DNA of 64,000 bases from Dermanyssus gallinae (GCA_003439945.1 QVRM01002094.1:22877-86876), one strand, 5' to 3'; counted from the first letter of the stretch, positions 41,721 to 55,794 are shown. Notes: a model not told the origin generated them from the sequence alone. A program made the numbers and translations.

Positions 41721-42177
41721 TTTCTTTTTTAGTCTATTGACAATAACGTTCTCCCAAAAAAAAAATATATATATATAATTATTTTTATGCTTTCCAATAA
41801 ACAATGTTTCCTCAACAGAAGCCGCTCTCCCTTGCTCTATCTCAAGTGTCAGAGTATCGGAGGCAAAATGTTAATTAATATCAGGTTTCTGGTTGAAAGG
41901 TTACAAATGTTGCCAACATGCTGGATCAGCTTACGTGTAAGATGCACGAACCTCTGCATGTACAAAGGCTTTTTAGCTTACAAGTCGTTATTGTACACTT
42001 GCAATCTAGAACAAACATATGACCACGTAAGTACATATTTTACAATTTAATTCATCTTAGAGCAAGGTAGATGTTTCTATGGATGGATGATTCACATGTC
42101 ACCCTAAATACACATGTCACCCTTTTTATCAAAGGAGAGTAGAATGGCAGCAAAAGCGGACATGTTGGCATGTCTAG
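41721..42177. other. Gene-free stretch
   Basis: Nothing recognised. Confidence 0.5.
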
Positions 42178-42257
42178 ATCTGATCAACAACAGAGACATG
42201 CCGGTAGATGACAACCATGACTAGTGCACTAGCCTCCTGGGCCACACCGTCACTATA
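42178..42257 (-). mobile_element. SINE family 3, head fragment
   Basis: Shares 'GTAGATGACAACCATGA' and a following 'CACACCGTCAC' (plus-strand text) with 25112-25216. Confidence 0.5.
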
Positions 42258-42275
42258 TGAAGATGCTTTTACAAT

Positions 42276-42278
<3 letters not shown>

Positions 42279-42333
<55 letters not shown>
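42279..42333. repeat. (TA)n tract, about 55 bp
   Basis: Alternating TA, 20 bases from the SINE fragment. Confidence 0.97.
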
Positions 42334-42337
<4 letters not shown>

Positions 42338-42774
42338 ACATAAATAACAAAATCTACTAATTACCGTTATGTAATATGAAGGATGTTGACACACTCACAA
42401 GAGCGGGCAGACACCGGCGATAGCCTTTTCTGCAAAATTGCCTGAATAGTTATAATTGTTTGAATGTATGTAATCATTTCAAGCTCAATGAAGAATTATT
42501 GAATTTAAATAAATTTGCCGTCTAAAAAACGGTCCCATAAAGAAAAAACAAAAAAAATATATATATATATATTCATTCTCTGTTTTCATAAATCCTAAAA
42601 GATAGGCGTGTATGCTAGTGCAAAAACGATACTTTTCATGTGTCTATTTCCACGCTGGAAGACAGAACACGTGCAGACCAACGGTTGGTTCTCAAACTAG
42701 CTTGTTCTCGGCTGTCGACTTCATATGCGATAACGTTGTTACTCTACTCGACATTCTGGACATTCTCGGTATGT

Positions 42775-42805
<31 letters not shown>

Positions 42806-45800
42806 ATCATTATAACCAACATCCTTATTGGATGACGGTTTCCGTTTCGGATTTCTTCTTGTCTGGTGCAACGCATTCCCTCCCAACCCGCGCATAAACT
42901 AGCTCGCTATCACCCAAGTCAATCTATGACAACTGCAAGCGGGCGTCTTTGATACGTCTCACAAGGTAGCAAAGTCTGATTTGACTGACTTTGGCGATCA
43001 TACTTTTGGTTTGTCTGGTTCTTTTTTTAGATCTTCGTCTTTGTTTTCTTCTCCATTTCTTCTTCATCATCTTCTTCTTCGCTCTCTTACTATTCACGCA
43101 CCTCTTTCTACCGGACGCGGTTCTTTAGCGATTTCTCCACCCTTTGTTGACGCGCAATCCGATCATGTTTTTTCTTGGCCGCGCTGTTCTGTCATGCGTG
43201 TCTGACAAGTGGTCTCATGTTACTAATGGTAGTAGTAGTAGTAGTAATGTAGATAATGGCAATGAAGTCGTGTCGGAGGCCTCAACTTTAGACGTATCGG
43301 TTTCCGTGGGGTCGAATAATTCGCATAGGCAACATTTGTCAAAGTGGGAACGTTAGGCGACGCCAGAAGCTTTTACCGTCTCGCAACGTTATTAGGTCGA
43401 TTAACAACATCTCGCCTCGTTTAGGAACTTTTGAATATCTGGAACCACCAACTGTTGTCTGGAGTCTATTGCTTGGAGGAAGCTCGAAGCTCGACAAATA
43501 CGCGATCTTAAACCTCTATGTGATTTTCTTAAAATCATTTTACTGGTATTTAGGTGGTGGATTGTCTGCATGATATTGATTAGGTATTTAGGTGGTGGAA
43601 TGTCTGTGTCACCGAAGGCCGGAAAGAACATCTTTAATGCTTCGTGGGAGTTTCGCATCTACAGCTGATACTTCCAAAGCCTTTGCTTTCACAGAGTTTT
43701 TGTTGTGTGGATCTAACAAAAAGCGTAGACAAAAGTGTTAATTTTTAGTTTTGTTTGAGAATCTGGTGGCTCTTTGAGACTTGTGCCGACTGTCCCGGAC
43801 TTTTGCTGCATGTTCAGGCGAAACTAAACCTTTTTCGGCCACAGACCTTGGAGAATGATATTTTCATCATATGTCATATAACCTTTATTTAAAACGAGAT
43901 ATTACAATAAAAGCAAAGTCTCAAATCTGTGAACGACGTGCAATCCTCCAGGCAAATGAGTTGTTTACAACGTCCACACGAGCAACCGTCTCGTGAGGGT
44001 GGATGGAGACGCCGCTCCGAAGGTTATTTGGTCTTAGAACAAAATACCTAGTATTAACTTTTTGAGGCGCCAGCTATTCAAACATGCGGTACTCGGCGCG
44101 GGATTGGTATTCGCTGGCACACACAGGCAATGTGATACGTTGGCGTGGTAGATCGCAGCACCGACGAGCAACTCGTTTCATAAATTTATCCTGCACGCTC
44201 CGCAAAAACTCTTTTAAGGAAATTTACTCATACGTGAGAGCAGTCTAGACTTAAAAAGTCCGCTGTGGTACCACTAAGGTTTGAGACAGCCTTAAGTACA
44301 CATTATGAATATTCTATTTTGACCTAAGCGGATCTGTAATAACCTAAAATGTTACGTTTTAGTAGAATGGCAGACGTTTTGATTTCTCGCTGGCTGGGTC
44401 TTTGCTGTCCAAAGAAAATACCTGGCTTGCCGTATTGGCAATTCAAAAAGCACATACGTTTAATTCGCTTTATGGATTGCATAAATCCTTAGGTGCTTCT
44501 CGAAGTGTGGCATCTTGCTTTAGCTGAGCATTTATCCATTCAGACGGGCGAATCGGAGATTTGGCCAATTCCGCCGGTTGTACAACAGCCTGGTCGCATT
44601 AAATTTTAGTCTTCAGCCATTGATTTTGCTCAATTAACTAACTTACTTGGTTGACTCGCAGGCATCTTCTGTGCTGTTATTTTTCCTTCTTCTGGCCCTT
44701 CAGCAGGACGACGCAGCAGCAGCAGCTGCCTTAACAGGGGCTAATGTTTTGGTTCCTCCAAAGCCTTTTGTGCGTTTTCCTCCGGGTTACGCCTGATCTG
44801 TGACAGCGATCGGTGATCTTCATCCTAAGGCAAAGTCCTGAGTTCAACTCAACACTGAGCATCGATAATGATAGGTACGTAAAAGAGCGTAGGTACATCT
44901 CCTTGACAAGGACGTTCTTGTGGATATTCTTGTGACTTGTAGAATTGTTGATCCTGACCCGGGCGCGAACCGTCAGAAGAGCCCGCCGCACTCACTGAAC
45001 GACGAATTTCGTAGGCGTACTGAGGTGCACCAGCGTTAGAACTGGGCGGACCCTCACCCAGCAGCGGCTCATCCACCCTACAAGGTCTCTCGTCGTCAGC
45101 CCAGAGGCGACGACAACATATCGAACGATTTCGTATGGCGAATGCAGTTTATCGGTCGTCAGCTGGATCGGCATCCTTCTTGGAGTCGCTGTGGCAGTCC
45201 ACCGTAATACGCATCGGCGCAATGTGCGTGCTCTGCACCATTCACTCTGCACTACGGTTGGAACGCCGGCGCAGCCGGAGGTACTGTGGCCAGCGCTGCC
45301 TCGAATCCTGGCTCCATGAGGCTCCATGTTTGTCGTCATCCGCCGACCCCCGTTTCCGCGTTGCACCCGAACCCAACCGAAATATGTCCGCCGTATAGGC
45401 CGCAATCAACGCGCCCATTGGTTGCGGATACTGTTCCAAATGCTGTATCAATAGCACTGCAGCGGGTGCTGTTGCTTCAGCTCTTTTGATCGCTGTCAAC
45501 CATATATTAGTATAAAGGGCAGCTTTAAGTAATAGCGTACCTCAACGAGTGAACTTGGTTGTCGGTAGCCCAAAAGTGGTGTTAGTTTATGGTGGCCAGG
45601 TCAAGGTCGATCGTTAACACCAGCACGTCACGCAGCGGAAGGAGAACTTTTCCTGCTCGACCTTTAATTATTTTTATTGTAATTTCTTTCTCTCGGATTT
45701 TTTACACTTCCTTCTCTTTCAACCCTTTCATCTTCTAAGTTTAATGTTGACTGTAGGAGTGTGCACGTCGACTGAAGTCATGTTTACTCAACAGGGCCAA

Positions 45801-46330
45801 GGTCAATATGAACATAGCAATCACCTTTAGTAACATAGTATGTTGATATTCTATGAAGTGATAGATTATCTATCTATTTTAAATAAATAATATAATTTAT
45901 AAATGATTTATTTACGTAGCTATGCAGATTTGGGAACTTTACACCTACTGGTCGTTAGAGTTTCCGGAAATCCTTTAAGTCGAGTCACGTTTGTTGCAAA
46001 GCGATGTTATCAGTTTGTGCAATAAGCCCATGTTAAGCTTGCATAATTTGACACCACTCTCTGGCGTCTTCCCGACGAGACAGAAGCGTTCGTCGTCTTG
46101 CCCCGTCGGGGCAAGAACTTCAAGAGCGTTCTGGCACTGGCAACAAGGCTTCGCCCAATCACTCTCTTTTCATGTACTGAAGCACTAGAAATAAAGCACA
46201 CAACTGACCTCTGAGCCTTTTGTGACTCAGAGTCAAGCGCGTGGTCACATCTTTCGATCATGCTAATACTGCTTTTGGCGCTGTGCCTAACATTATATAT
46301 ATATTTCGCCGTTATAAGCTTAAAATTCAC
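42334..46330. other. Gene-free stretch with weak coding hints
   Basis: (ATC)n/(AGC)n at 42775-42810, a Ser-coding AGT run near 43230, and a short tandem duplication of 'AGGTATTTAGGTGGTGGA' type near 43549-43600. A GC-richer area at 44990-45490 is open in several frames on both strands, but no frame has a recognisable domain or splice context. At 46097-46115 lies the palindrome CTTGCCCCG-T-CGGGGCAAG. No gene called. Confidence 0.4.
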
Positions 46331-48883
46331 GTTTTAAAGCTAGAGAAGGTATATTGACGTTACCTCGTGCACTGTGTCAGTCCGCGGTAGCAGTGAGGCA
46401 TTCGGGAGCTGCTTGGCGGTGGTTGCGTACTACGCAGACAAACCGGCGGCAAGACATCGCGGCTTGGCCGTCTGTCTGTCTGTCTGCCGTGTCTTCAAAC
46501 TGCTAGCGGCAGTTTGTTACGAAGTCTGCCATAAGTGGGTGCCCGTCACCGGGCGGTGTAAAGAAGCCCTACCGTTGTATTGGTTACAGGCCGGGCACCG
46601 TCGCTCTCTGTGAAGATCTGTGAGATCCACCATCCACCGTCGCCCTCTGTGGCTGTTCATTCATAGGCTGTCCTTTCAGCGATTCAGGTGCGTAACCTAG
46701 CCCAGAATATTTTCCTTCTCCGCCTTTAGTTTCCTTCATCTCCGCTTCCAACGCTTGGCCGAGATGGCTCTGCAGGGGCGTCCGAGACCTACCGAGTCGG
46801 CTTCTTTCACAATGTTTTTTTTTAGGAGCCAGGAAAAATACATCTGTTTGGTGTAGGCAGTGTGACACTATCTCAAGGCCACTGAAAAATCTAGAATTGA
46901 AAAACTGTGGTCTTTTAACCTACATAACCTACGACTTGAGTGTCACAAATGAAGTCAAAGCCAGTGTCCTTACTGCCCATTTTTTAATTCTGTTTAGAAA
47001 TCCCATACAAACCTTATCATTTATTTTTTTCTCTTAAACTGAATTTTGTTTTCCAGGCGTTCGGTATATTTTTGGTATGTAATCTGCAAACTACTTATGC
47101 GAAATCGAAGTGCAGTATTACGGTTGACGGAACTCCGCAAATTTTGAATTTTGCTTTTCTCTCGAAACCTTTCAAACAAGTGTGCACAGGAAGGTACTTA
47201 TAGCTAAGATCGCAACCTGCCGTTAATTGTCCTAAGGTTTATTTGGCTGTTTCATGCTTAAGTGAAAATTCAATGTTGTCCTTGATTCTGAAAAGCATTG
47301 TTTTATTAAGCAGGGGTCAATCTGTCTCCAGTGATTTGTAATGTGAAGCAATAGTAGGCCTTATACATATCAAAGAAGTGTCTTTGACAAGTGAATCATG
47401 TCCCGTTACTTGCGAAAATGTGCGCTCTTCACGCATATGACCGCGCACTCAATTGAGTTTGCTGCTGAACAGATCTTTTCAGGCCCGAATTGACTTGTAC
47501 ACAGAATAAATGTGTGGTTTTCAAACATAGATCAAATGCTAACTACGAATTGTGCGCAATTGGTCATATGTCAGTAAATGTCGTTTGTCACGTAGACACA
47601 CATATGTAGCCGGAGTCGACCTTAATTTCACTGAGCACTTCAGTTCAGTTTGCAAAAACCACATCTGTACTTATGAACACAATCTTTCGTTGCTTTGCTA
47701 AAAAAAAACACCTACATCCTTCTGTCTAAATTCCTGCTCTTGAGATCACAATATTGTTCTCACTGCGGGAACCACGTGTGCGTAGAGACACCGACTTGCT
47801 TAAAAGTGTTTGACTGAAGTTTCTGAAACGTCTCAGTTTGAAGTGTTCCATCGTACTGAATTCCAACGCTAGGTCAATTACACCGGCAATCGTTTAAACT
47901 TTAGACCCAATTATGCGGATACTGGTGCTTTAGTTGCCCTATAAAGCAACACGCTGCACAGATCTCAGTATTAACTTATTTGCTCGGGTTCATGTAAATT
48001 AAATCTCGAAAAATTATATACGTAATTTGCTTTTCGTAGGCGTACCATCTTCTGGAAGGAATGAGCGGACGGAATTGTGATTACACAATACGATGAGACT
48101 ATGGTAGTACCGTTGTAAAAATGCCTTCGAGTATGCGTATGCATAAACGGAGAAAAAATCATTCATTTCGTAGTTTGTCATACACATTTGACACAGTCGA
48201 CGGTCGAGGTGATGACATATGGTGAAGATTGCATTACATGCATTAGCTCATTCGCACCTAAGTAACCATGGCGACGCAAAACAGAGGTTGAAGGTCGGCG
48301 CAGAATGATGCATGATGAAACGGCTAAACTTCTGCACTCTTTTTCATACTTCTGCAGGTTAAATACACAACTAACAGTGAGAAAAACTATCAGCAGTCCA
48401 ATAGTTTAGAGTAGATCATTGTCGAAAATTGCCCCTGGAAGTGTAACAATGGTTGACTCGTCACATTCACCCAAGGTAGACAGCGCTTGTCCGCGATTTT
48501 CTGTGGCAATCAGGCAAATGTCGCCGATTATCTCGTGGGCAATTCCACCGCATCACTTTGTAGAATAGCCTTGTTGCTCTTTCAAAAGATCGTCTGATCG
48601 AAAAGTTCTAGAGAGATATAATTTTATCATTGAGAGAACGCTGAACGAAGATTAATATAAAAATTAAGAGTATATACATCACTGACTACACTGGCACCGC
48701 ATATGTGAAATATACTTTTGAATTTGCCCCAGAAATAAAAAAAAACGTTCTGACTTAGTTTATGAGTAATTAATGTATTTTATACCAAACAATCCGATAC
48801 GTTTTCCCAAGTTGGCGAGCTCTGCACTGAATAGTATCTTAAGGTGCAAAAGGCACGTTTTGTACAGCGCATCCAAACTTTTT
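46331..48883. other. Gene-free stretch, nothing recognised
   Basis: Unique AT-rich sequence. One minus-strand stretch near 48419-48580 is open with protein-like composition but has an in-frame stop and no splice support. Confidence 0.45.
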
Positions 48884-49044
48884 CCGTAAGACTAATGCCT
48901 GTGTACGTTTATTTCATGTCATGGCTGATTTTTAATCCACTCCGGCATTTACCCTGTCTAAATTGGAAACCATAAAACCAATTTAGAAGTGGCCGGTTTG
49001 TGTCTCGAACCCAGGCCTCTCGAATGCAAGCCATCTTGCTCGGT
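48884..49044 (-). mobile_element. SINE family 1, copy with internal deletion
   Basis: Reverse complement of the family-1 body and head. About 20 bases of the A-box region are missing between 'CTTGCATTCG' and 'CAAGATGG' (plus-strand junction 'GAATGCAAGCCATCTTGC' at 49022-49039), with a short AAG repeat at the breakpoint in intact copies. Confidence 0.8.
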
Positions 49045-50347
49045 TACTTACGTGTCACTTAGAACAATATCGGCCCTTGACTTTGGCCAACTGCCCCTTC
49101 AACCTGCGCTGCATAGACTGCGATAGCTTGAAGTTGACAAATTGCGTCACATTTTTTCCGGTCGACTGTTGGCTTTATTTTTCCATTGTTGGACGTTCTC
49201 ACAGAGTCCATCGATCGAGATTAAAATGTCTACAACGCTCACAGCGCTGTCCTCAGCGTATCCTAGGAATGTATGACATACATTTTTAAACAGATTTTTA
49301 GCCAAGCCTAATTGAATTGAGCTAATCGATATAGACTAGCGTGCACTCTCGCGTTGCGTGTGATTTCAATTAAACAAACACACTGTTTACCCTGCTAACC
49401 ACATACTAAAGTGTTTGGGGCCATGGCGTTGTCGAATCCGCCGGAGCGACCGGCCGTCGTAGAAATGCGATGATCGTTTAACATCTTTGCACGACGCTAA
49501 CAAACGATCCGTCTGATAACATATCGGCAACACGTCGTTATCTCTCGTCGAAGCGATATTTTATTTAGGATGAATTATCCCGAACGTCGTATCCTGAACC
49601 AGAATTATATTTGACCCCCCCCCCCCATGTTCTGAACAAATCGCTCTTTGATAGTATATAGGCCACACGGGTGATTCATCAACATGATGCCGAAACCCCG
49701 CTAGCAGAAAAAAACGCGCACCCAAGCACGCACTCACGTCTGTTAGTACGGATTAAGTCTGCGGAAAATCTGGAGACTTTGGAGAACTTAGGATGCGGCC
49801 AAGTTTGTTAAGTTGCCTCTCGATAATAACTTCGCCGCCTGAGAAGGTAGACCTGTTACGGCTCTAAAATACAGTATACATATATGCGTGTATGATGTCT
49901 GTGCGCGCGGTCGTTGAAGCACATGGCATATCGTTACTCTGATTTGGATTCATAGCAAAAATCGTTCAAAATGATATCGCCGGTATGACCGATATTCTCG
50001 AACCAACCGTTTGACCAGCCACCGTGTCCGCGTGTTAGAGTTCTTCTGAAGTCTGTGGCTTCGGATGCGTTTCGGAACACCCAGCGTCCCGCCGTCGTCG
50101 TGCGCTTGTCAAGTCAAATCGCGCAACAGACAACGTCGCTAGTAGTTTACTGACCACCCGCTACTGCCCGGGCAGTTTTCCCGCCCTATGTGAAGAAAGA
50201 CAAAGCATTGTCTCCGCATCCGAACAAACGAGCCTTGTAAATAAACAAACAAACAAACACACTTCCTCATGATGATCCTTCTTGTCTCGGAATTCACTCG
50301 TCGTCACGAATCAGGTTTATAGCAAAACCGATATTTATTTTACATTT

Positions 50348-50351
<4 letters not shown>

Positions 50352-50392
<41 letters not shown>

Positions 50393-50422
50393 GTGTATAT
50401 GTGTGTATATATATATAGTATA

Positions 50423-50475
<53 letters not shown>
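50352..50475. repeat. (TA)n with TG interruptions, about 124 bp
   Basis: Two TA blocks (50352-50386 and 50425-50475) separated by TATGTGTATATG-like sequence. Confidence 0.95.
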
Positions 50476-50479
<4 letters not shown>

Positions 50480-51615
50480 GCATTAGAAGAATGGCAAGCG
50501 CCTAGGTGAATGCATTCAGGAAGAGCCGAGCGGGCAGAATCAAATCTGGATCCGCCCGCTTATCTGTGTCAGCGGCCGACTTCGATGCGTCGTCAAACAA
50601 TGTGGTTCGGCGTTGTTGTGTTGTCGTTCGGTCGCGAATGATTTTCATGACGCGTATGAAGCCAGCCGTGATCGTGATCGTGATGGTGGCCAGATGTCGC
50701 GCCCTTTGCTAACGCGCGCGAACTACAATCGTCGCGCTCTCGTCGGTGGTGGTGGTTGCAGTTGCGACGGATAGCGTCGGCGGCCTGTGTGGCACCAACG
50801 ACATAGCGTGTAGGGCCGCATCCCAGTTCAAGTTATCTAGTACGTGGCAGCAGGGGCGTCCTAGACGGGGCCGCGACTACAGGTAGACTACATCATCGAG
50901 TGGTCGCCGATGTCCCGAAAAAGTCGTGGTGTTTGTTGCCAGTGATAGACTCAGCGCTAGTTGGATGCGATACAGACATCAACAAACGAAACAATAGTGC
51001 GAGTGAAGAAACTGAAGGAGGAGAATAAGAAGAAGAAAAAGAAGAAGAAAAAGACGTATACGAAGAAAAATAATGGGAAGGGGAAGAAGATGAACTACAC
51101 TCATATTGCATCTCGTTCTTCTTTCAGATAGAATTTACTATCACTCGACTTGACAGTGGACGCACCAATTGATTCTGTTCTTGTCGAAGTTGGAGGGGGG
51201 CTCTGTTCTTGGTGGCGGTTGGTTGGATGGTCGGTGCTGCTGATGCTGGTGCTGCTGTTGTTGTTGTTACTATTACTAACTACTACCACAGCCACAGATA
51301 AATATCTCCTTCCGGGCTCCTTCGTCGTGATAACATTGACGTCTATGGTGGTGGTGGTGGCGGCGGTGTTATCGACGGGGCACTGTTGGCGAGGCGCTGG
51401 CTTCGACCGTCTGGGGACTAGACGGTATGCCATCGTGACGAGTACATCGATAGCAACAACAACAACAACAACAAAACAACAATACTAATACAGTAAAAAC
51501 AACAAGAACAGCAATATCATCAATAAGAACATTGCAATATTATTATGATTATTATTATCATTATTATTGTGATACATGTAAATATTGATAAGATGAACCC
51601 TTGTTCAAAAAAATA

Positions 51616-51616
<1 letters not shown>

Positions 51617-51646
<30 letters not shown>

Positions 51647-51660
51647 ATTACTACTACTAC

Positions 51661-51705
<45 letters not shown>

Positions 51706-51706
51706 C
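51617..51706. repeat. (ATT)n microsatellite with ACT interruption
   Basis: ATT repeat, short (ACT)n, then ATT again. Confidence 0.95.
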
Positions 51707-52339
51707 TCACACATAGTTAAAGTTACTAAAACACACAAATTAAACTAGCGTGGTTCATGCCTAATACCTACGAGTAGAGACCTACCATTGACGACGTATA
51801 TCGGTTGCTGAGTATGGCGCACTGCTTGGCCGGAGGCAACTAAAGCAGCTCGTTTTGAACCTTGGAAAATTTAACAGCTACCTGTGGGGAATAAAGAAAA
51901 CTCTAAGCCCCCATTACAACCACCGCGTCGAAAACATATTCTACACACTCTGTTATACAATTTTTCAGTTGTCTGTCGGGTCGACTTTCCCCGGCAAACA
52001 TTCAGCCTAGATTCTACACTAAACCTCTAGCCATAAAAAAAACACGTCACGCATCAGCGACACGCGAGCATCCAAGAAATAAAGGATATTCAACAGTACA
52101 TACGCCGACTATCCCCCCCCCTCCGTCGTTTAAAGTGCCGTTATTTTGCGGTGGCTTAAAGCTCTGAAGTGGCGGCTCACATCTTGACAGACTTTGCCGT
52201 GGTGCTCGGTCTGCGTACCGATTTTTTAATGACTCCTTTACAAAAAAAGTGTCTGTGCTTTTATGTCGGCGTCGTAACATTTTCTCTACCAGTGAGATCT
52301 ACGCGTATCCACAAACGTCAACGTAACTGATGTCAATTA

Positions 52340-53490
52340 AATATAAAACTGACATGCGGCGCCTCCAGCTATTCCTACAAAGAAATACCGAACAAGCGTT
52401 GCACAATTCAAGACGACTTTCCTTAATGACCGAATTAGTGCCGGATTAGGACTAATCCGAACTTTCCAAAGACGTTGATGTTGTTTGGCCGTGAGAAAGC
52501 GTGGATCTAGAGTGCACAAAGACTGACAGACTGTGCAACTTATCCCACCTATTGGACCGAAGAGGCTACCTGGCGAAACAAAAAAGCAAATTACCCAAAA
52601 TGTAGAGTATAGCCCCAACTCATCATGCGCTTCCAGACGGCCTGCAGTGTGGAATGTCATGTGCTTTGGCAATATTGATGGATAATTTTAAGACCAACAT
52701 GCCCCACAAAAATTTCCAATCTGGTTCGCCAAAATCTGCTAAACTTGGAGTCTGTTGGTTTACTGACTTGGACAAGGCAAGGTCATCAGCATAGAGAAGG
52801 ATCTCCGACCGTACCGACTCACAGTTTAATACTACGCGACAAGAAAGATCATTCAATAGCAAAGCGAAAACAGAAGTGGACTGAGGTTATCACTCTGTGT
52901 ACGCAGGTGGTTTGCATGAAGAAGTCTAACTCGGGCACTCAACCTTAAATGCTTGAGCTCTCCCACAACGTCGCACAGAGAACCTCGATGATGCTAGCAG
53001 GACTCATGATTCGGCCAATTCGAATAAGTAAAAAAAATCCCGTAGAGCTTCGTCAATAACAGGTCAAAAATACCCAAATGCGGAGTATAAAACCAACGTC
53101 ATCTTGTGTCTTCTTTGTCACATTTAAACTCTCCTTCAGTAGCGTTTGGCAGGCAGTAAACGTTGATCTGTTAGAGCGAAATCTGTGTTGCTCCGTGGGT
53201 TTTTGGTCCCGCGAGACTCAAGAAAACGCGAAAGAAGGGTAAATATTGCCGAAAGGAGTTTGTAATAGCAACTCTTTTTGACGACTCCTTGTCACGAGCT
53301 AGGTTCACATGGATTTCCTTTACCCTTTAGGATAATTGATAGGAGGACGCTCTGACAGTCATCGAGAATCCATTCCCTTTGAAAGCACTCGTTGTCAAGC
53401 GAAGTCTACAGGAAAACGCTAAGACAATTGTTTCCTTAAGATGCTCATTGTGAATCTGAGTATGTATATAATTGTTTATACCTTGGGCTC
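52340..53490 (-). mobile_element. Decayed LINE copy, same family as 36800-39449
   Basis: The minus strand retains 'MLLNDLSCRVV', 'SEILLYADDLALS' (YADD kept) and 'AGRLEAHDELGLYST'. These align with 'ILLNDLPRRIV', 'PDILLYADDLAIYG' and 'AGRLATSDELRLYST' of the open element. DNA-level similarity continues to about 53480 (e.g. 'TTGTAATAGCAACTCTTTTT' against 'TTGTAGCAGCAGCTCTTTTT'). Many frameshifts. Confidence 0.75.
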
Positions 53491-53524
53491 TCTCTGTCAT
53501 CATCCGGCCGATAATTTACGGTTC

Positions 53525-53840
53525 ATATTACCAAACAGACGCGTAAAGCTCTAGTAGCCAGCATCAGGATCAAGGTGCCGGCGCTTCTCTGCCTGAGTGC
53601 AGCCCTCCACATATAATATTTGCTTTAAAAAATAACACCAATCACCTCACGTAGCGTGGTACTCATTGAAGATGAACTCGGTGCTGCCTAACTGCGAAAG
53701 CTCGACAAGGTCAAACCTGCATTCCTAAATAGAGACCTGGGCATACACATGACCGCCCAGAACCGCCTAGTGCTCATGCTTGTCGAAATACCGCTATTCA
53801 CAGAGAACCTACGACGTCAGCAGCGACTAATTGACTTAGT
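53525..53840 (+). mobile_element. Decayed LINE fragment, same family, opposite orientation
   Basis: The plus strand reads 'RKALVASIRIKVPALLCLSA' and, further on, 'KLDKVKPAFLNRDLGIH', 'AQNRLVLMLVEIPLFTENLR'. These align with 'RKALVAGVGIEKPTLLSLNA', 'RLDRVKPAFLKRVLGLH' and 'CRNRLVYLLAGTPLFIEDLQ' of the open element at 36860-39394. It is head-on to the copy at 52340-53490. Confidence 0.75.
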
Positions 53841-55794
53841 TAGTATAATAAATGTTTTAACGCTTGAATTGCTAGTATAATGAATGATTTCACGTATTTA
53901 TGACTTATGCATACGTATCCTAAAGTGCTCAGTTTGGGAAACAATAATCCCGAAAGGGGTACAAGAAGCAATACTTATCACAATAATAAAGCAGTATGAG
54001 GCTAAAACGGAGTTAAAGGCTTTTGAAAGCCAGGACCGGCTTGAACTGTATACGGCCGCGGCCACGAGACATGCTTGATCAAAGATCTCCCCTCTTCAGA
54101 ACTCTAACTGAACCAGCTGAACCTTCATACAGTTGATTGTATTTAGCAGGGCCAGGTTATGATCAATTTACGTGCCTTTCTTCTACGGCAATAGTCTGGC
54201 CGTAGGAAGTCGACACATGGCTAGACTCATAGAGTATAAAATGGAATTACGAAAATTAGCATAAAAAATTGCCATGTCAAAACAAAGTCCATCAAACAGC
54301 ATCCTTTTCCCACAAGGTTAGGGCTGCTGTACAAGAAGGAGGAGGAGCCACTGTACATACCGCGTGCGTCTTTTCAGAAGAGCAGGACGAGGTAAGGGTC
54401 CAGGTTTAATTGAATTTTCAGAATTTGTTCAATTCAATAAGAAGATACACATTCAGTAGGAAGACTCTGGAACTCCTACCGATGCCTTTGCAAGGCTACC
54501 GAGACTCTGATGAGGAAGAGGGACTAAACTCGACGCGTCGAAATTATAGCCATAAAAGGCACGCCTAAAGACCAACGTAATGCAATTCGAACAATCACGG
54601 AAGTATTCTCGGGATTCTCTTAGACGAAACAGAGCGCCCTATTTTTCTTCGAAATCCCACTGAACTTAAAGAAAGTCTCGCGGATGGTTTTTATGAAAAA
54701 GAAGAATGCAAAGATTCACTCGCGTCTGACAAGTATGCAGCCACAGGCATCTCTGTCTCTGAATACACTGCCGGTTCATTAAGATTTGCGTATAAAATGC
54801 AAGCATCCCCGACCTAAACAGACAAACGGCTTGCTGCTACAAGGAGACTCTGAAGTATAGATTAAGAGAGGGTATAAACATCGGTTTAAAAAACTGTCTC
54901 GCTATTGTTTTGGGTCGTTAACGGCGTCACTCGTCAAGGAAACAGTAAAGAGCGAAATAAAGACGCAGCCACTATAGCAGAGGAGACTGTCAGGGCCCTG
55001 CACCCCCGCCCATGTACGCATACGCTTGGCGCACACAATTAGAGTAAACCAGCGAAGGAAATCATAGATGACCGACCTCACATAACCGACAACATACCGT
55101 TGTAGTGACGGTACAGCATCCCCTTAGTGGCATCATGTCGTGAACTGATTGATTCCGAGTAGTGGACTACACCCATCGGGTTGTTCAAGAAGTCCAGGCA
55201 GAGTGACAGATATGCAGAACTCAGAACAAAGGCATCGCCAGAAGAGCCCTGCGCAGAGCAGGAATATCGTCTACGCATAAAACAATAAGCCTTTGGTAGT
55301 GACAAGCTGTGTGCTGATGGGGTCACTACTGCGTATATGGTCACAATGTACGAGATTGGGGATAACTCGCAGAACACGCAGACTCGGAGAAGCGTGGAAA
55401 ATATCTTCTGTTATCAAATCTGTCTGGAAGTTACTGTTTTCTTCCTATTGCCCTGGAGACCATGGGCTCTATCAGCGTAGGTACTGATAAGCTCAGTCTC
55501 AGAGTCTATCAGCAGGGGCAGAGCTTCCATTTTATTCGCCATAGGCTGAGCGTACGTACGAGAAAAAGCTAGCACACATTGACACCTCACAGTTGTCTTA
55601 ACTGACAAATATGAATAATAAGTAAAATGAATAATAAAAGTAATGCCATTAATAATATTTCTAGCCAAGAGCTAGAATAGGGCACACGTTCACAGCACAG
55701 TTAAGCGATACAAATAATCAATAATAATAATAATAACAGTAATTCTAAAAAGAGGCAAGGAGAACACGTTTACGCCTTATAATTGTGACGCTTA

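Larger units (their letters stand above)
49045..52339. other. Gene-free stretch, mostly unique plus simple repeats
   Basis: (TA)n mosaic at 50352-50475, GC-rich patch at 50500-50870, (AAG)-type purine tract at 51025-51080, and (ATT)n at 51540-51706. The reading frames listed by length are translations of these repeats. No supported gene. Confidence 0.45.

Noticed and set aside
44990..45500. Overlapping 67-137-codon frames on both strands
   Set aside because: GC-rich stretch open in many frames. No conserved domain, splice context or retroelement motif could be named.
48419..48580. Minus-strand frame of about 48 codons with protein-like composition
   Set aside because: In-frame stop directly upstream, no acceptor in the required phase and no recognised motif.
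54300..55700. Possible RNase H-like or retroelement remnants
   Set aside because: Short suggestive strings only, no ordered set of motifs.
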